Assembly: GCA_032595685.2 (NCBI GenBank)
Contig: CP159373.1
Location: 1,447,001-1,511,000 of the forward strand
Source: Candidatus Electrothrix aestuarii
GTDB lineage: Bacteria > Desulfobacterota > Desulfobulbia > Desulfobulbales > Desulfobulbaceae
Length of the DNA: 64,000 nt
Reading direction: 5' to 3'
The position numbers and the translations under genes were made by a program. The first letter of the stretch is position 1. Each line of letters opens with the position of its first letter. Of the stretch, positions 54,792 through 63,084 are shown piece after piece. The notes beneath the pieces are model-generated. The model made no database searches and was not told where the DNA came from. It saw only the letters and a list, made by a program, of their open reading frames with translations.

Positions 54792-55349
54792 ATGAAAAAC
54801 AGGGTGGGAGCGCAGCAGGCGCCGCCCGAGCGCATCGTTCTGACGGGATTTCGGGCCACAGGCAAGACCGCTGTGGGTCAGGCCCTGGCCCGCTTAACCG
54901 GTTTTCGCTTTCTTGATACGGATCAAGAGCTCTGCCAGCGCATGGGCTGCTCCATTGCCGAAGCGGTCAGTGAACACGGTTGGCCATATTTTCGGGAACA
55001 GGAGCGCACCCTGCTCAACGAACTGTCTTCCTGGCAGGAAACCATCATCGCCACCGGTGGCGGGGCTATTCTGCACCAAGATGCGTGGGAAGAGCTGCGC
55101 CGAGACGCCTTTGTGGTCTGGCTGCGCACGGATCTCGCTACGACCCTGGCTCGGCTGGATTTGGATCAGAGGACGGCTGCGCAACGCCCTGCCCTCAACA
55201 AGCAGGAGGGAGCGCAAAACCCGGCGCAGGAGATCTCTGCCATCCTGGAGGAACGGGAGCCGCTCTATCGGGTTGGCTCCGATCTGGTCTTGGATACGGA
55301 GGGGAAAACGCCGGAGGAGTTGGCTCGGGAGATTTACGGGCGGCTTTGA
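54792..55349 (+). CDS. aroK: Shikimate kinase
   Basis: A 185-aa enzyme that phosphorylates shikimate in aromatic amino acid synthesis. It has the Walker A GFRATGKTAVG, the shikimate-binding FLDTDQELCQRMG, FREQERTLL and the TGGGAIL motif, plus a lid Arg in RPALN. The start at 54792 is preferred because it places MKNRVG directly before the domain; an earlier in-frame ATG at 54579 would add about 70 unconserved residues. Its last 99 bp are repeated at 57093-57194 after the ATPase/Toprim-like pair. Confidence 0.92.
   Translation: MKNRVGAQQAPPERIVLTGFRATGKTAVGQALARLTGFRFLDTDQELCQRMGCSIAEAVSEHGWPYFREQERTLLNELSSWQETIIATGGGAILHQDAWEELRRDAFVVWLRTDLATTLARLDLDQRTAAQRPALNKQEGAQNPAQEISAILEEREPLYRVGSDLVLDTEGKTPEELAREIYGRL
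55251..55349 (+). repeat. Direct repeat, proximal copy: 3' end of aroK
   Basis: The last 99 bp of aroK (EREPLYRVGSDLVLDTEG to the stop). They recur at 57093-57194 with about eight substitutions outside the last codons and a 3-bp insertion near the end. Confidence 0.88.
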
Positions 55350-55424
55350 AAAAGATGCTGTTATACAGAGGTTCGGCACGAACTAATCAACCTGACATCA
55401 GAAAATAACAGAGTAAAGAGAACT

Positions 55425-56534
55425 ATGATAACAGAAATCTATATTGATAACTTTCGTTCTTTGACAAATTTTCGAATCAAACCAGGGGGATTTCAACTCT
55501 GGCTCGGAGAGAATGGGTCGGGCAAAACTTCTGTGCTGGATGCATTACGTAGCGTTCAACGATTGATGCGAGGCGAGCATGTGAACGATATCTTCAACAG
55601 AAACAGCCTGACAACCTGGAATACAAGGCGTGAGCAGAGCATAGCATTTTCTCTGAAAGTAAACAATGAGGTATATAAGTACAGCTTGACGATTGAATAT
55701 GCCGATCATGAAGAGAAGCAGCGTATTAAACGAGAACAACTCATCTGGAACGGTTCTCCCTTTTTCTTGTTCGAGGGGCAGGAGGCACATCTCTATCGTA
55801 TCAACTGGAAGACAGAAAAACCGGAAGAGGGTGCTGTTTTTCCGGCGAATTGGGAACGATCAGTCATCCCTACAGTTGCTCAACATGATGATAATAAACC
55901 ATTAATCATGTTTAGAGAGGAATTGGAGAAGATTCTGCTGATTCATCCTGTTCCCTTACTTGTACAGGACGCAGCTGTTGCTGAGTCGCGTAACCTTTCT
56001 AAACATACTGAAAATTTTTCCCAGTGGTATCGTCATCTCCTGCAGGAAGAACCCGCTGTCAGTTATAAGGCAAAAGAACTTTTAGAGGACGTTCTCCCTG
56101 GGTTTGAACAGTTGAGCCTTAGAGAGGCGGGTGAATCACGAAAATTAACAGCAACATTCCGCATTGAAGATAAGGACTATGAGTTCTCCTTCTCAAATAT
56201 TTCTGACGGGCAGCGGCAGTTGATTGTTCTCTACACGATTTTGGAGGCTCTGCGGGCCGGAATTTTTTCGACCGTGCTGATTGATGAGCCGGACAACTTT
56301 ATTTCTATACGAGAAATTCAGCCTTGGCTTGAAAATCTTAACGATATCTGTGATGAACACGATAAACAGGCTATCATCACCTCTCATCATCCTGAAATTA
56401 TCAACAAGATGGCACGGGGAACAGAGCTTTGGTTCTCTCGTCAGGAAGGGGCGCATGTTGTTGTTGATCAGTTTCCTCAAGTAGCCGATCTGCCTCCGGC
56501 TGAGGTAATGGCTCGGGGATGGGAAAATGAGTAA
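55425..56534 (+). CDS. AAA ATPase of the RecF/OLD-like type
   Basis: A 369-aa ABC-type ATPase: FRSLTNFRIKPGGFQLWLG, then the Walker A GENGSGKTS (28-36). A large insertion carries LIMFREELEKILLIHP. The signature is SDGQRQLIVLY (near 258-268), Walker B TVLIDEPDNFIS (near 283) and the switch His lies in ITSHHPEII. It is the ATPase half typical of two-gene OLD-like systems. The next gene starts inside its 3' end (8-bp overlap). Base composition is slightly AT-richer than aroK. Together with the next gene it forms a cassette bounded by the two aroK 3' ends. Confidence 0.87.
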   Translation: MITEIYIDNFRSLTNFRIKPGGFQLWLGENGSGKTSVLDALRSVQRLMRGEHVNDIFNRNSLTTWNTRREQSIAFSLKVNNEVYKYSLTIEYADHEEKQRIKREQLIWNGSPFFLFEGQEAHLYRINWKTEKPEEGAVFPANWERSVIPTVAQHDDNKPLIMFREELEKILLIHPVPLLVQDAAVAESRNLSKHTENFSQWYRHLLQEEPAVSYKAKELLEDVLPGFEQLSLREAGESRKLTATFRIEDKDYEFSFSNISDGQRQLIVLYTILEALRAGIFSTVLIDEPDNFISIREIQPWLENLNDICDEHDKQAIITSHHPEIINKMARGTELWFSRQEGAHVVVDQFPQVADLPPAEVMARGWENE

Positions 56535-57078
56535 GGCATCGCAAATTATTATTCTCTGTGAAGACAGGGCCCATGAAATATTTGTAACCCGTTTCCTGAA
56601 AAAGGGGTGGGGTGTAAAACCTCGTACAATCAGAGTGGTTCCTTATCCAGGTGGTAAGGGATCAGGTAAAAGATTTGTGTTAGAAAAATTTCCTGAAGAA
56701 GCCAAAGCGTGTCGATCTCGACATGCCGCGACGATTCTATTGGTGATTCAGGATGCTGACGAGTTCTCTGTTGATCAGGTCAGGGCCGGGTTGGCAGCAA
56801 AACTTTTGCCACCGAGAGACGAAACAGAGCCGATAGCCTACATTATACCCAAGTGGCATATTGAGACATGGATAGCGTACCTTGCAGGAGAGCTTATTAA
56901 TGAGGAGGAGAAAAATATCTATAAAAATAAATATGGTGCTCTCTCGGAAAGAAAGGATGTTCATCCCCTTATCGACAGACTTGCGGATACGTGCAGAAAA
57001 AATATTGAGCTTGAATCACCACCTGACTCGCTGGTTGCGGCTTGTGAAGAATTCACTCGAATACGTCATCTGCTGTAA
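56527..57078 (+). CDS. Toprim-like partner protein (DUF4276/DUF4435-like)
   Basis: A 183-aa protein that begins IIILCEDRAHEIFV, has an acidic DAD triad in LLVIQDADEFS and a KWHIETWIAYL motif. The order Glu, Asp-x-Asp, then His-Ile-Glu-Thr-Trp is the pattern of Toprim-like nuclease partners such as DUF4276 and DUF4435 proteins. With the upstream ATPase it resembles, in gene order and size, two-gene ATPase/Toprim defence systems such as PARIS (AriA/AriB). The assignment rests on motif reading only. Confidence 0.75.
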   Translation: MSKASQIIILCEDRAHEIFVTRFLKKGWGVKPRTIRVVPYPGGKGSGKRFVLEKFPEEAKACRSRHAATILLVIQDADEFSVDQVRAGLAAKLLPPRDETEPIAYIIPKWHIETWIAYLAGELINEEEKNIYKNKYGALSERKDVHPLIDRLADTCRKNIELESPPDSLVAACEEFTRIRHLL

Positions 57079-57092
57079 GCCCCCTGCTGGCG

Positions 57093-57194
57093 GAGCGGGA
57101 GCCGCTCTATCGGGTTGGTTCGGATCTGGTCCTGGATACGGAGGGGAAAACGCCGGAGGAGTTGGCCGGGGAGATTAACGGGAAGCTGCTTTGA
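57093..57194 (+). repeat. Direct repeat, distal copy: aroK 3' end fragment
   Basis: Reads EREPLYRVGSDLVLDTEGKT, then PEELAGEINGKLL and a stop, matching the end of aroK. It starts 14 bp after the stop of the Toprim-like gene and has no upstream aroK sequence, so it is a fragment. Confidence 0.88.
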
Positions 57195-57260
57195 TCTTTT
57201 TCTTAACTATATTATATAGTTCCTCTCTCCCATTTCTTCTTTTTCTTCCCCTGTTGCCGA

Positions 57261-57540
57261 GATGAAATGCCTCATATGAAGCTTTGAATGCCACGTTTTA
57301 CACTTCAAATGCCTCATGTGAAGCTTCGAATGCCTCGTTTTACACTTCAAACGCCTCATATGAAGCTTCGAATGCCTCGTTTCACACTTCAAATGCCTCA
57401 TATGAAGCTTCGAATGCTTCGTTTCACACTTCAAACGTCTCATATGAAGCTTCGAATGCCTCGTTTCACGCTTCAAACGTTACGTTGCGAGCATCGAATG
57501 GGGCATTTTATGCTTGAAATAGCTCGTTGAAAGCGGCGGA
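57261..57540. repeat. Degenerate 21-bp tandem repeat array (about 13 units)
   Basis: Thirteen or so 21-base units with the core CTTCRAAYGCCTCRT and alternate variants (GAAGCTTCGAATGCCTCGTTT, then ..CACTTCAAATGCCTCATAT), giving a clear 42-bp higher-order period. Similarity fades at the right end. All frames on one strand and one on the other are open because 21 is divisible by three. Same unit length as the array at 5591-5968, with no obvious sequence relation. Confidence 0.85.
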
Positions 57541-57757
57541 TGTGGTATTGTGAATTGTCAATAGGGCGTTCCGTTTCTTTCTGGCTGCCAGTTGAGATAA
57601 TCAAACCGGCCCAGGATACGCACCTTCGACACCGCCCTGTAACCCGCATGGATACGCGGTCCAGAAAAGGGCTGTGATACCGAACCGAGTTATTTTTATT
57701 GACTTTCTCAATTTTACATGTATCTATGTCAAATTAAAATCAGTTACTTTTTAGACT

Positions 57758-58201
57758 ATGGCCTGTTCCTTATTTACTTTCATGACAAAAAAGAGGAAGC
57801 CTTCACCATTTTTAATTCCATTATTCCTTTTGATAGTGTTCTGTATCGCGACCTCCGACAAATTTGGCAAATCATATTTTATGTCGCAGTCATTCGGTTA
57901 TGATTTGAATTACTGGACAAGTGGATACCGTACGAAGTGGTATGACGGCGTACTTGAAGTTTGGGGAGTATCACGTGATGATAAAATTATATCTGTATAT
58001 ATTGGGGATGCTCGCTCCATAGAACCTAACTTGTATATGGAGTCCGATAACAAGACATATAGTCGTGAATATGGCGTTGCAATTATTGGATGGAAAGATT
58101 TTTACAGTGACAGAGTTGACAATACTCACAATAAATATGTGGTGTATTATCCAGAGAAGAAGCTATTAGTTTTTATTTATGCTCACACCTTTTTACCTTA
58201 G
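57758..58201 (+). CDS. Unknown small membrane-anchored protein
   Basis: A 147-aa protein (139 aa if it starts at the next ATG, 57782). One N-terminal hydrophobic segment (PFLIPLFLLIVFCIATS) acts as a signal or anchor. A tyrosine-rich extracytoplasmic part of strands follows (GYDLNYWTSGYRTKWYDGVL, then KIISVYIGDARSIEP). No family recognised and no ribosome binding site evident. AT-rich and isolated. Confidence 0.5.
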   Translation: MACSLFTFMTKKRKPSPFLIPLFLLIVFCIATSDKFGKSYFMSQSFGYDLNYWTSGYRTKWYDGVLEVWGVSRDDKIISVYIGDARSIEPNLYMESDNKTYSREYGVAIIGWKDFYSDRVDNTHNKYVVYYPEKKLLVFIYAHTFLP

Positions 58202-58275
58202 GTGTGGTGCCTCTTGCAGAGGTCGGATAATGGCTGTTATGTTAATTGACGAAAAAAGTAACCGCGAGCAATGCT

Positions 58276-58350
58276 TCAACCAATCCAATCAAACAAACAC
58301 CTTGCGATAACCACGCTGGTACTCTAGCTCCTCTCACTGCTTGAGCTGTT
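58276..58350 (+). pseudogene. 5' fragment of a copy of the 60501 small membrane protein gene
   Basis: Matches 60505-60577 of the small membrane protein gene (AACAAA..CTTGCGATAA, then CCACGCTGGTACT) through GCTTGAGCTGTT. The similarity stops where the DUF3047 block begins. The missing 3' part continues at 59101. Confidence 0.65.
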
Positions 58351-58387
58351 ATATACAACCAAATAAAAGCATAGGAACTCTGGACTC

Positions 58388-59050
58388 ATGAAAATATATC
58401 CATTATTGGCTCTCACTTTGTGCTGTTTGTACTCCAATGCAAATGCTGATTTGACTTCATTTGGCACAGATGGGATTAAGACATGGAAGAAACAGATATT
58501 TTCAGGAGAAACTTCTTATGAGTTGGTGTTGCTCGAAGGTAAGCCAGTATTGAAAGCGTTGAGTAACGGTAGTGCGTCAGGTTTGGTTCTTAAAAAACGA
58601 ATTGATCTGCTTAAAACGCCTTATATGAGTTGGAGTTGGCGAATTTCCAAAACGCTCCCTGGGTTAGATGAGCGTACCAAAGATGGTGATGATTATGCCG
58701 CTCGAATTTATATTGTTATTGAAAAGGGCTTCATGGGTTTAAAAACGAAAGCTCTCAATTATGTTTGGTCCGGCTCACAAGCTCAGGGTAAGGTTTGGGA
58801 TAATGCGTATGCTGGCTCAAGCGTTAAAATGGTGTCAGTTCGAGGTAAGGACTCAAGTACAGAGACATGGTACTATGAAAAACGCAATGTATACGAAGAT
58901 ATGATTAAATATTTTGGAGATAAAGGAAATAAGGCAGACAACATAGAAGCCTATCGTTATATAGATGCTATTGCCGTCATGACCGATACCGATAATAGCG
59001 GGTTGGTAGCGGAGTCCTACTACGGTGATATTTCTTTTAGCTCTGAGTAG
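58388..59050 (+). CDS. DUF3047 exported protein
   Basis: A 220-aa protein with a signal peptide (YPLLALTLCCLYSNANA). The body matches the DUF3047 family as I recall it: LKALSNGSASGLVLKKRIDL, MSWSWRISKTLPG, DDYAARIYIVIEKG, LNYVWSG and IEAYRYIDAIAVMTDTDNSG. Beta-rich, periplasmic, function unknown. It is AT-richer than its neighbours and sits in a ~750-bp block that interrupts an old copy of the small membrane protein gene. Confidence 0.82.
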   Translation: MKIYPLLALTLCCLYSNANADLTSFGTDGIKTWKKQIFSGETSYELVLLEGKPVLKALSNGSASGLVLKKRIDLLKTPYMSWSWRISKTLPGLDERTKDGDDYAARIYIVIEKGFMGLKTKALNYVWSGSQAQGKVWDNAYAGSSVKMVSVRGKDSSTETWYYEKRNVYEDMIKYFGDKGNKADNIEAYRYIDAIAVMTDTDNSGLVAESYYGDISFSSE

Positions 59051-59100
59051 ATTTGTCGTTACAATACGTTCAATATCATGGAAAATTTCAATTTTTCACC

Positions 59101-59185
59101 GCTTGAGTTGTTGTGATTAAAACAGCTTAAGCTCCTCTCTCTCTGGTTCCTCACCGGAATTTGCCTCGCCCTGCTGATACAGCAA
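59101..59185 (+). pseudogene. 3' fragment of the same small membrane protein gene copy
   Basis: GCTTGAGTTGTTGTGATTAA, then AACAGCTTAAGCTCC and CTGATACA match 60566-60682 of the 97-aa membrane protein gene with an internal deletion. The first 12 bases repeat GCTTGAGCTGTT at 58339-58350, on the other side of the DUF3047 block. Confidence 0.6.
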
Positions 59186-59373
59186 TTACATACCTGAGTT
59201 GGTACATCCTTTCACTATAACGGTGAGTTTATCCTTGTCTTGTGAGTATTTTTTGTTTATCAATTGTATTATTGATAACTGATTAACTTTCCAATATATT
59301 AACGTATACTTGTTGATATACTGAAAAAGCAAAAGAGAAATTAATAAGTTCTCACAAAAGAGGCATTGAAGAT

Positions 59374-60504
59374 ATGAGCACTGATGCTCTGCTGTTAATA
59401 CTTTACGTCCTGCTGGCACTCCTGTTTTCATTTCTTTGTTCAGTAGCAGAGTCAGTACTCCTCAGCATTACCCCTTCCTATATCGAAGGGCAGAAAGAAA
59501 AACGGCCTCAGTATGCAGCACTCTTGAAACAACTGAGACTGGATAATGTGGACCGATCACTTGCGGCCATTTTAACGCTCAACACTATTGCCCATACAGT
59601 TGGTGCCATTGGTTCTGGTTCCAAGGCGACAGTCGTCTTTGGAAGCGCATGGTTTGGCGTATTTTCAGCTGTCATGACGCTTTTAATCCTTTTTCTTTCC
59701 GAAATCGTGCCGAAAACTTTAGGCACCGTCTACTGGGCACAACTTGCAGGTCCAACTTCGTATCTTGTCAACACGCTGATTGTGGTCCTTTATCCACTGG
59801 TATGGATCTCGGAAAAGCTGACAAAGTCTATTTCACATGGAAAGGATATCCACATTTTCAGTAGAGACGAATTCATCGCTATGGCTCGGATAGGTGTAAA
59901 GACGGGCCAAATTCGTGATAAGGAATCAAGGATTATCCGCAATATATTCCGGTTCGAGTCGCTCAAAGTGAATGATATTATGACGCCACGTGCTGTCATC
60001 ACTGCATTACCCGAGGACATGAAAATTATCGACTCAATGGAACAAGTCACCCAGACCCCTTTTTCACGTCTCCCACTCTATGTTACGCATATCGATAATA
60101 TAACGAGTTTTCTTCTGAAAGAGGATGTTCTGATTAACGCGGCCCAGAAACAAAATGACAAGGAACTCAATGCACTGAAGCGTGAAATACTTTTTGTCCC
60201 TGAATCGATTTCCCTGGTCGTTTTGTTAGAACGCTTTCTTAAGGAGCGCCAGCACATTGCTATAGTCGTCGATGAGCATGGAGGAACGGATGGCCTGGTA
60301 ACCCTGGAGGATCTTATCGAGACACTTATGGGCATGGAAATTATGGATGAAACAGACGATGTTGAAGACATGCGTTCTCTGGCACGGAAACAATGGAAGG
60401 AACGGGCAAAGGCTCTGGGAATTGATGCTGATATCGTTGACAAAAAAAAGATTGAGCAGGCTCATTCAGCCAGCACAAAAAGCCGTGCGCCTGATGGGCA
60501 ATGA
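59374..60504 (+). CDS. CNNM/CBS-domain membrane protein (CorC/HlyC type)
   Basis: A 376-aa protein: an N-terminal CNNM transmembrane domain (helices SFLCSVAESVLLSITPSYIE, AWFGVFSAVMTLLILFLSEIVPKTLG and TLIVVLYPLVWISE) and a pair of CBS domains (VNDIMTPRAVITALPEDMK ... FSRLPLYV, and HIAIVVDEHGGTDGLVTLED). The C-terminal transporter-associated CorC_HlyC domain is missing. CNNM proteins handle divalent metals such as Mg or Co. It overlaps the small membrane protein gene by four bases. Confidence 0.9.
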   Translation: MSTDALLLILYVLLALLFSFLCSVAESVLLSITPSYIEGQKEKRPQYAALLKQLRLDNVDRSLAAILTLNTIAHTVGAIGSGSKATVVFGSAWFGVFSAVMTLLILFLSEIVPKTLGTVYWAQLAGPTSYLVNTLIVVLYPLVWISEKLTKSISHGKDIHIFSRDEFIAMARIGVKTGQIRDKESRIIRNIFRFESLKVNDIMTPRAVITALPEDMKIIDSMEQVTQTPFSRLPLYVTHIDNITSFLLKEDVLINAAQKQNDKELNALKREILFVPESISLVVLLERFLKERQHIAIVVDEHGGTDGLVTLEDLIETLMGMEIMDETDDVEDMRSLARKQWKERAKALGIDADIVDKKKIEQAHSASTKSRAPDGQ

Positions 60505-60794
60505 TTGAAACAATCAAGTCGAACAAAGGTCTTGCGATAAGCACGCTGGTACTTTCTCTCCTCTCACAGCTTGAGCTGTTGTGGTTAAAAATAGCTCAAG
60601 CCTCCCTCTCCGGCAAAGGGCAAATCGTCCTCTTCACCCTCCCTTGTTTCTTCACCGCAATTTGCCTGGCCCTGCTGATACACAAAGAGTGGGTCCAAGG
60701 AAAGAAGAGCAGGATATTAACCATCATGTATTGGATCGGGGTAACGTTCTCCTCACTCATCCCTATTGGAATCCTCATAATAATAATCAGTTAA
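60501..60794 (+). CDS. Small membrane protein
   Basis: A 97-aa protein of three hydrophobic segments (LAISTLVLSLLSQLELLWLK, IVLFTLPCFFTAICLALLI and ILTIMYWIGVTFSSLIPIGI). The start overlaps the CNNM gene stop (ATGA), so it is translated with it. No family recognised. An older copy of the gene, cut in two by the DUF3047 block, lies at 58276-59185, i.e. on the other side of the CNNM gene. Confidence 0.65.
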   Translation: MIETIKSNKGLAISTLVLSLLSQLELLWLKIAQASLSGKGQIVLFTLPCFFTAICLALLIHKEWVQGKKSRILTIMYWIGVTFSSLIPIGILIIIIS

Positions 60795-60966
60795 CTCTCG
60801 ATTTTCTTTTGCAACTCACCGTGATTTCTCCGCATGAGACCTCCCAAAGAAGCCCTTCATAAAAAAATAAATGACTTCATCATAACTTCATGATACATCA
60901 AGGTATATCAGATGCACTGCTCGGCTACCTCAGCAGCAGGAATAACGATATTAACGGAAAAGAACC

Positions 60967-61419
60967 ATGAGACGTGCAGACAGAGCAATAGACATCGACG
61001 AGGCAAGAGAGATCCTGAACATCGCCCCATACGGCGTGCTCTCTCTCGTCTCTTCGGACAACACCCCCTATGGCATCCCCCTGAACTTCGCCCTGGAAGG
61101 AGATGGCATCTACTTTCATTCCGCCAAGGAAGGACGAAAGATTGATCTCCTCGCAGAGAATCAGGAGGCCTCATTCTGCGCAGTTGGTAACGCAGAGGTT
61201 CTGCCGGAGCAATTCGCCACCAATTACGAAAGCGCAATTGCCACCGGAACCGTGGAAGAACTGGTTGCCGGGGAAAAAAGACTGGGCTTACTCATCTTAC
61301 TGAAAAAATACTCACCGGAATACATCAACGCGGGGCTGGAATACACGGAGAAGTTCCTCGATAAGACCAGGGTCTTCAGGATGAACGTAGCCTCCATCAC
61401 CGGCAAGGCCCGTCAATAA
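60967..61419 (+). CDS. Pyridoxamine 5'-phosphate oxidase-family flavoprotein
   Basis: A 150-aa split-barrel FMN-binding protein of the NimA/PNPOx-like kind: IAPYGVLSLVSSDNTPYGIP, LNFALEGDGIYFHSAKEGRK, then ASFCAVGNAEVLP and VAGEKRLGLLILL. Likely FMN- or F420-dependent reductase; NimA members act on nitro compounds. Preceded by TTAACGGAAAAGAACC. Confidence 0.87.
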   Translation: MRRADRAIDIDEAREILNIAPYGVLSLVSSDNTPYGIPLNFALEGDGIYFHSAKEGRKIDLLAENQEASFCAVGNAEVLPEQFATNYESAIATGTVEELVAGEKRLGLLILLKKYSPEYINAGLEYTEKFLDKTRVFRMNVASITGKARQ

Positions 61420-61440
61420 TCACTATTACGTAGAATAGAT

Positions 61441-61959
61441 ATGGACTACTCAAGCATCCTTGAAGAACTGAGCAAGGCTTCAACATTTGATCTGTACCGC
61501 CTGAGCATTGCGATCAACCAACAACTGGAAACCCCTCAACGTCTGGATGAGATAAAACGGCATTTGCAGCCCGGTCAGAAAATCAGCTATTTTGATGCAC
61601 AGCAAAACCGAGAAATTGAGGCAACGGTCTTAAAAATAAGGAGAAAACGAGTCCTGGTTCAAAATCTTTGCGATCAAGCAAAATGGACAATACCCTTATA
61701 TTTCATCAACCTGGAAGGAGTAAACACCGACATTATCAATACACCGGAAAAAGGACTGGACAAAAGCCAGCTCAAGGTCGGTGATATGGTCGGCTTCCAG
61801 GACAGAGACAATAATGATCTGTATGGAAAAATCATTCGTTTGAACCAAAAGACCGCCACCATCATGACCAGCACAAGAGGCAGATGGCGAGTTGGTTACG
61901 AGTACCTCTATTTCATCTTTGATATTGAACAAGGAGGAAACCAGTTAATCATCACATGA
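61441..61959 (+). CDS. Unknown protein coupled to rsgA
   Basis: A 172-aa protein with an N-terminal helical part (SSILEELSKASTFDLYRLSI) and two repeated beta-rich segments, one around LQPGQKISYFDAQQNREIEA, then TVLKIRRKRVLVQ, and the other around LKVGDMVGFQDRDNNDLYGK, then IIRLNQKTATIMT. This resembles two KOW/SH3-like small barrels. It overlaps rsgA by four bases, suggesting a function with ribosomes or RNA. Not recognised by name. Confidence 0.7.
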   Translation: MDYSSILEELSKASTFDLYRLSIAINQQLETPQRLDEIKRHLQPGQKISYFDAQQNREIEATVLKIRRKRVLVQNLCDQAKWTIPLYFINLEGVNTDIINTPEKGLDKSQLKVGDMVGFQDRDNNDLYGKIIRLNQKTATIMTSTRGRWRVGYEYLYFIFDIEQGGNQLIIT

Positions 61960-63035
61960 AGAACATACCCAACAAATTAGCAGCCCTCGGCTTTGATCCG
62001 TCCCTGCTGGAAAGCGTCCCGCCGGACACCCTGGAGCATTTCTCCATCGCCAAGATCGCCGCTATGCATAAGGACAGCTATACCGTTACTGACGGTGAAA
62101 ACACCCTTGCTGCGGAGCTGATCGGCAAGATCCTCTTCAACGCCTCATCCCCCTTGGATTACCCTGCCGTAGGGGACTGGGTTCTGGCCAGCTTCTACGA
62201 TGACGATACCCTGGCCATCATCCACGAGATCCTCCCCCGTAAGTCCCTGCTCAAGAGAAAGACGCCGGGCAAGAAGGTGGACTTTCAGCTCATTGCCGCC
62301 AATATTGATGTTGCCTTTATCGTTCAATCCCTGAATGAAAACTTCAATCTCCGCCGCCTGGAACGCTACCTGGTCATGGTGAATGAAGCCGGGATTCAGC
62401 CGGTTGCCCTGCTCAGCAAGAGCGATCTGCTGGATGAAGCTGAGATAGCCATCAGGATTACCGAGATTCACAGCATCGCGCCCCAGCTGAAGGTTATCCC
62501 CTTCAGCAGCGAGAACGGCTTTGGTCTGGATGCAATACGGGAAATGATGCTGCCGGGCCAGGCCTCTTGCCTGCTGGGCTCATCCGGTGTGGGCAAGACC
62601 ACCCTGCTCAATGCCCTTCTTGGTGAAGCAAAATATGCAACCAAGACCGTCAGCAGCAAAGAGAGCAAAGGACGACATGCCACAACCCATCGCCAGTTGA
62701 TCAGGCTCGATTCCGGGGCAATGATAGTGGATACGCCGGGGATGCGGGAGCTGGGCAACTTTTCCACAGAAAGAGGGGTGGAGGAAACCTTTGCAGAGAT
62801 AGCCTCCTTGGCCGAGCAATGCCGGTTCAGTGATTGCTCCCATGTCAGTGAGAAGGGCTGCGCCGTGCTGGCTGCCGTGGAAGAGGGAGTCCTACCTGCG
62901 GATCGCTATGAAAACTATCTGAAGATGACCAGGGAGTCGGCCTTTCACGAGATGTCGTACCATGAGAAACGGAGAAAGGACAAGCAGTTTGCCAGGCATT
63001 GCAAGTCTGTGATGAAGCAGAAGCATCGCAGATAA
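61956..63035 (+). CDS. rsgA: Ribosome small subunit biogenesis GTPase RsgA
   Basis: A 359-aa circularly permuted GTPase that helps mature the 30S subunit. An N-terminal OB fold (to about 110) precedes the G domain with permuted order: G4 ALLSKSDLL, G1 GSSGVGKTTLLNALLGE and G3 VDTPGMRELG. A zinc-binding C-terminal region follows: CRFSDCSHVSEKGCAV. All key residues are present. Confidence 0.95.
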   Translation: MKNIPNKLAALGFDPSLLESVPPDTLEHFSIAKIAAMHKDSYTVTDGENTLAAELIGKILFNASSPLDYPAVGDWVLASFYDDDTLAIIHEILPRKSLLKRKTPGKKVDFQLIAANIDVAFIVQSLNENFNLRRLERYLVMVNEAGIQPVALLSKSDLLDEAEIAIRITEIHSIAPQLKVIPFSSENGFGLDAIREMMLPGQASCLLGSSGVGKTTLLNALLGEAKYATKTVSSKESKGRHATTHRQLIRLDSGAMIVDTPGMRELGNFSTERGVEETFAEIASLAEQCRFSDCSHVSEKGCAVLAAVEEGVLPADRYENYLKMTRESAFHEMSYHEKRRKDKQFARHCKSVMKQKHRR

Positions 63036-63084
63036 CACAACGCCCCTTCTTTAATATATCTTCTTTCACAATGATATTATAACA

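Noticed and set aside
57207-57530. Open frames across the second 21-bp array, and a CRISPR interpretation of both arrays
   Set aside because: Units are contiguous without spacers and drift gradually; no cas gene is present; frames are open because of the unit length.
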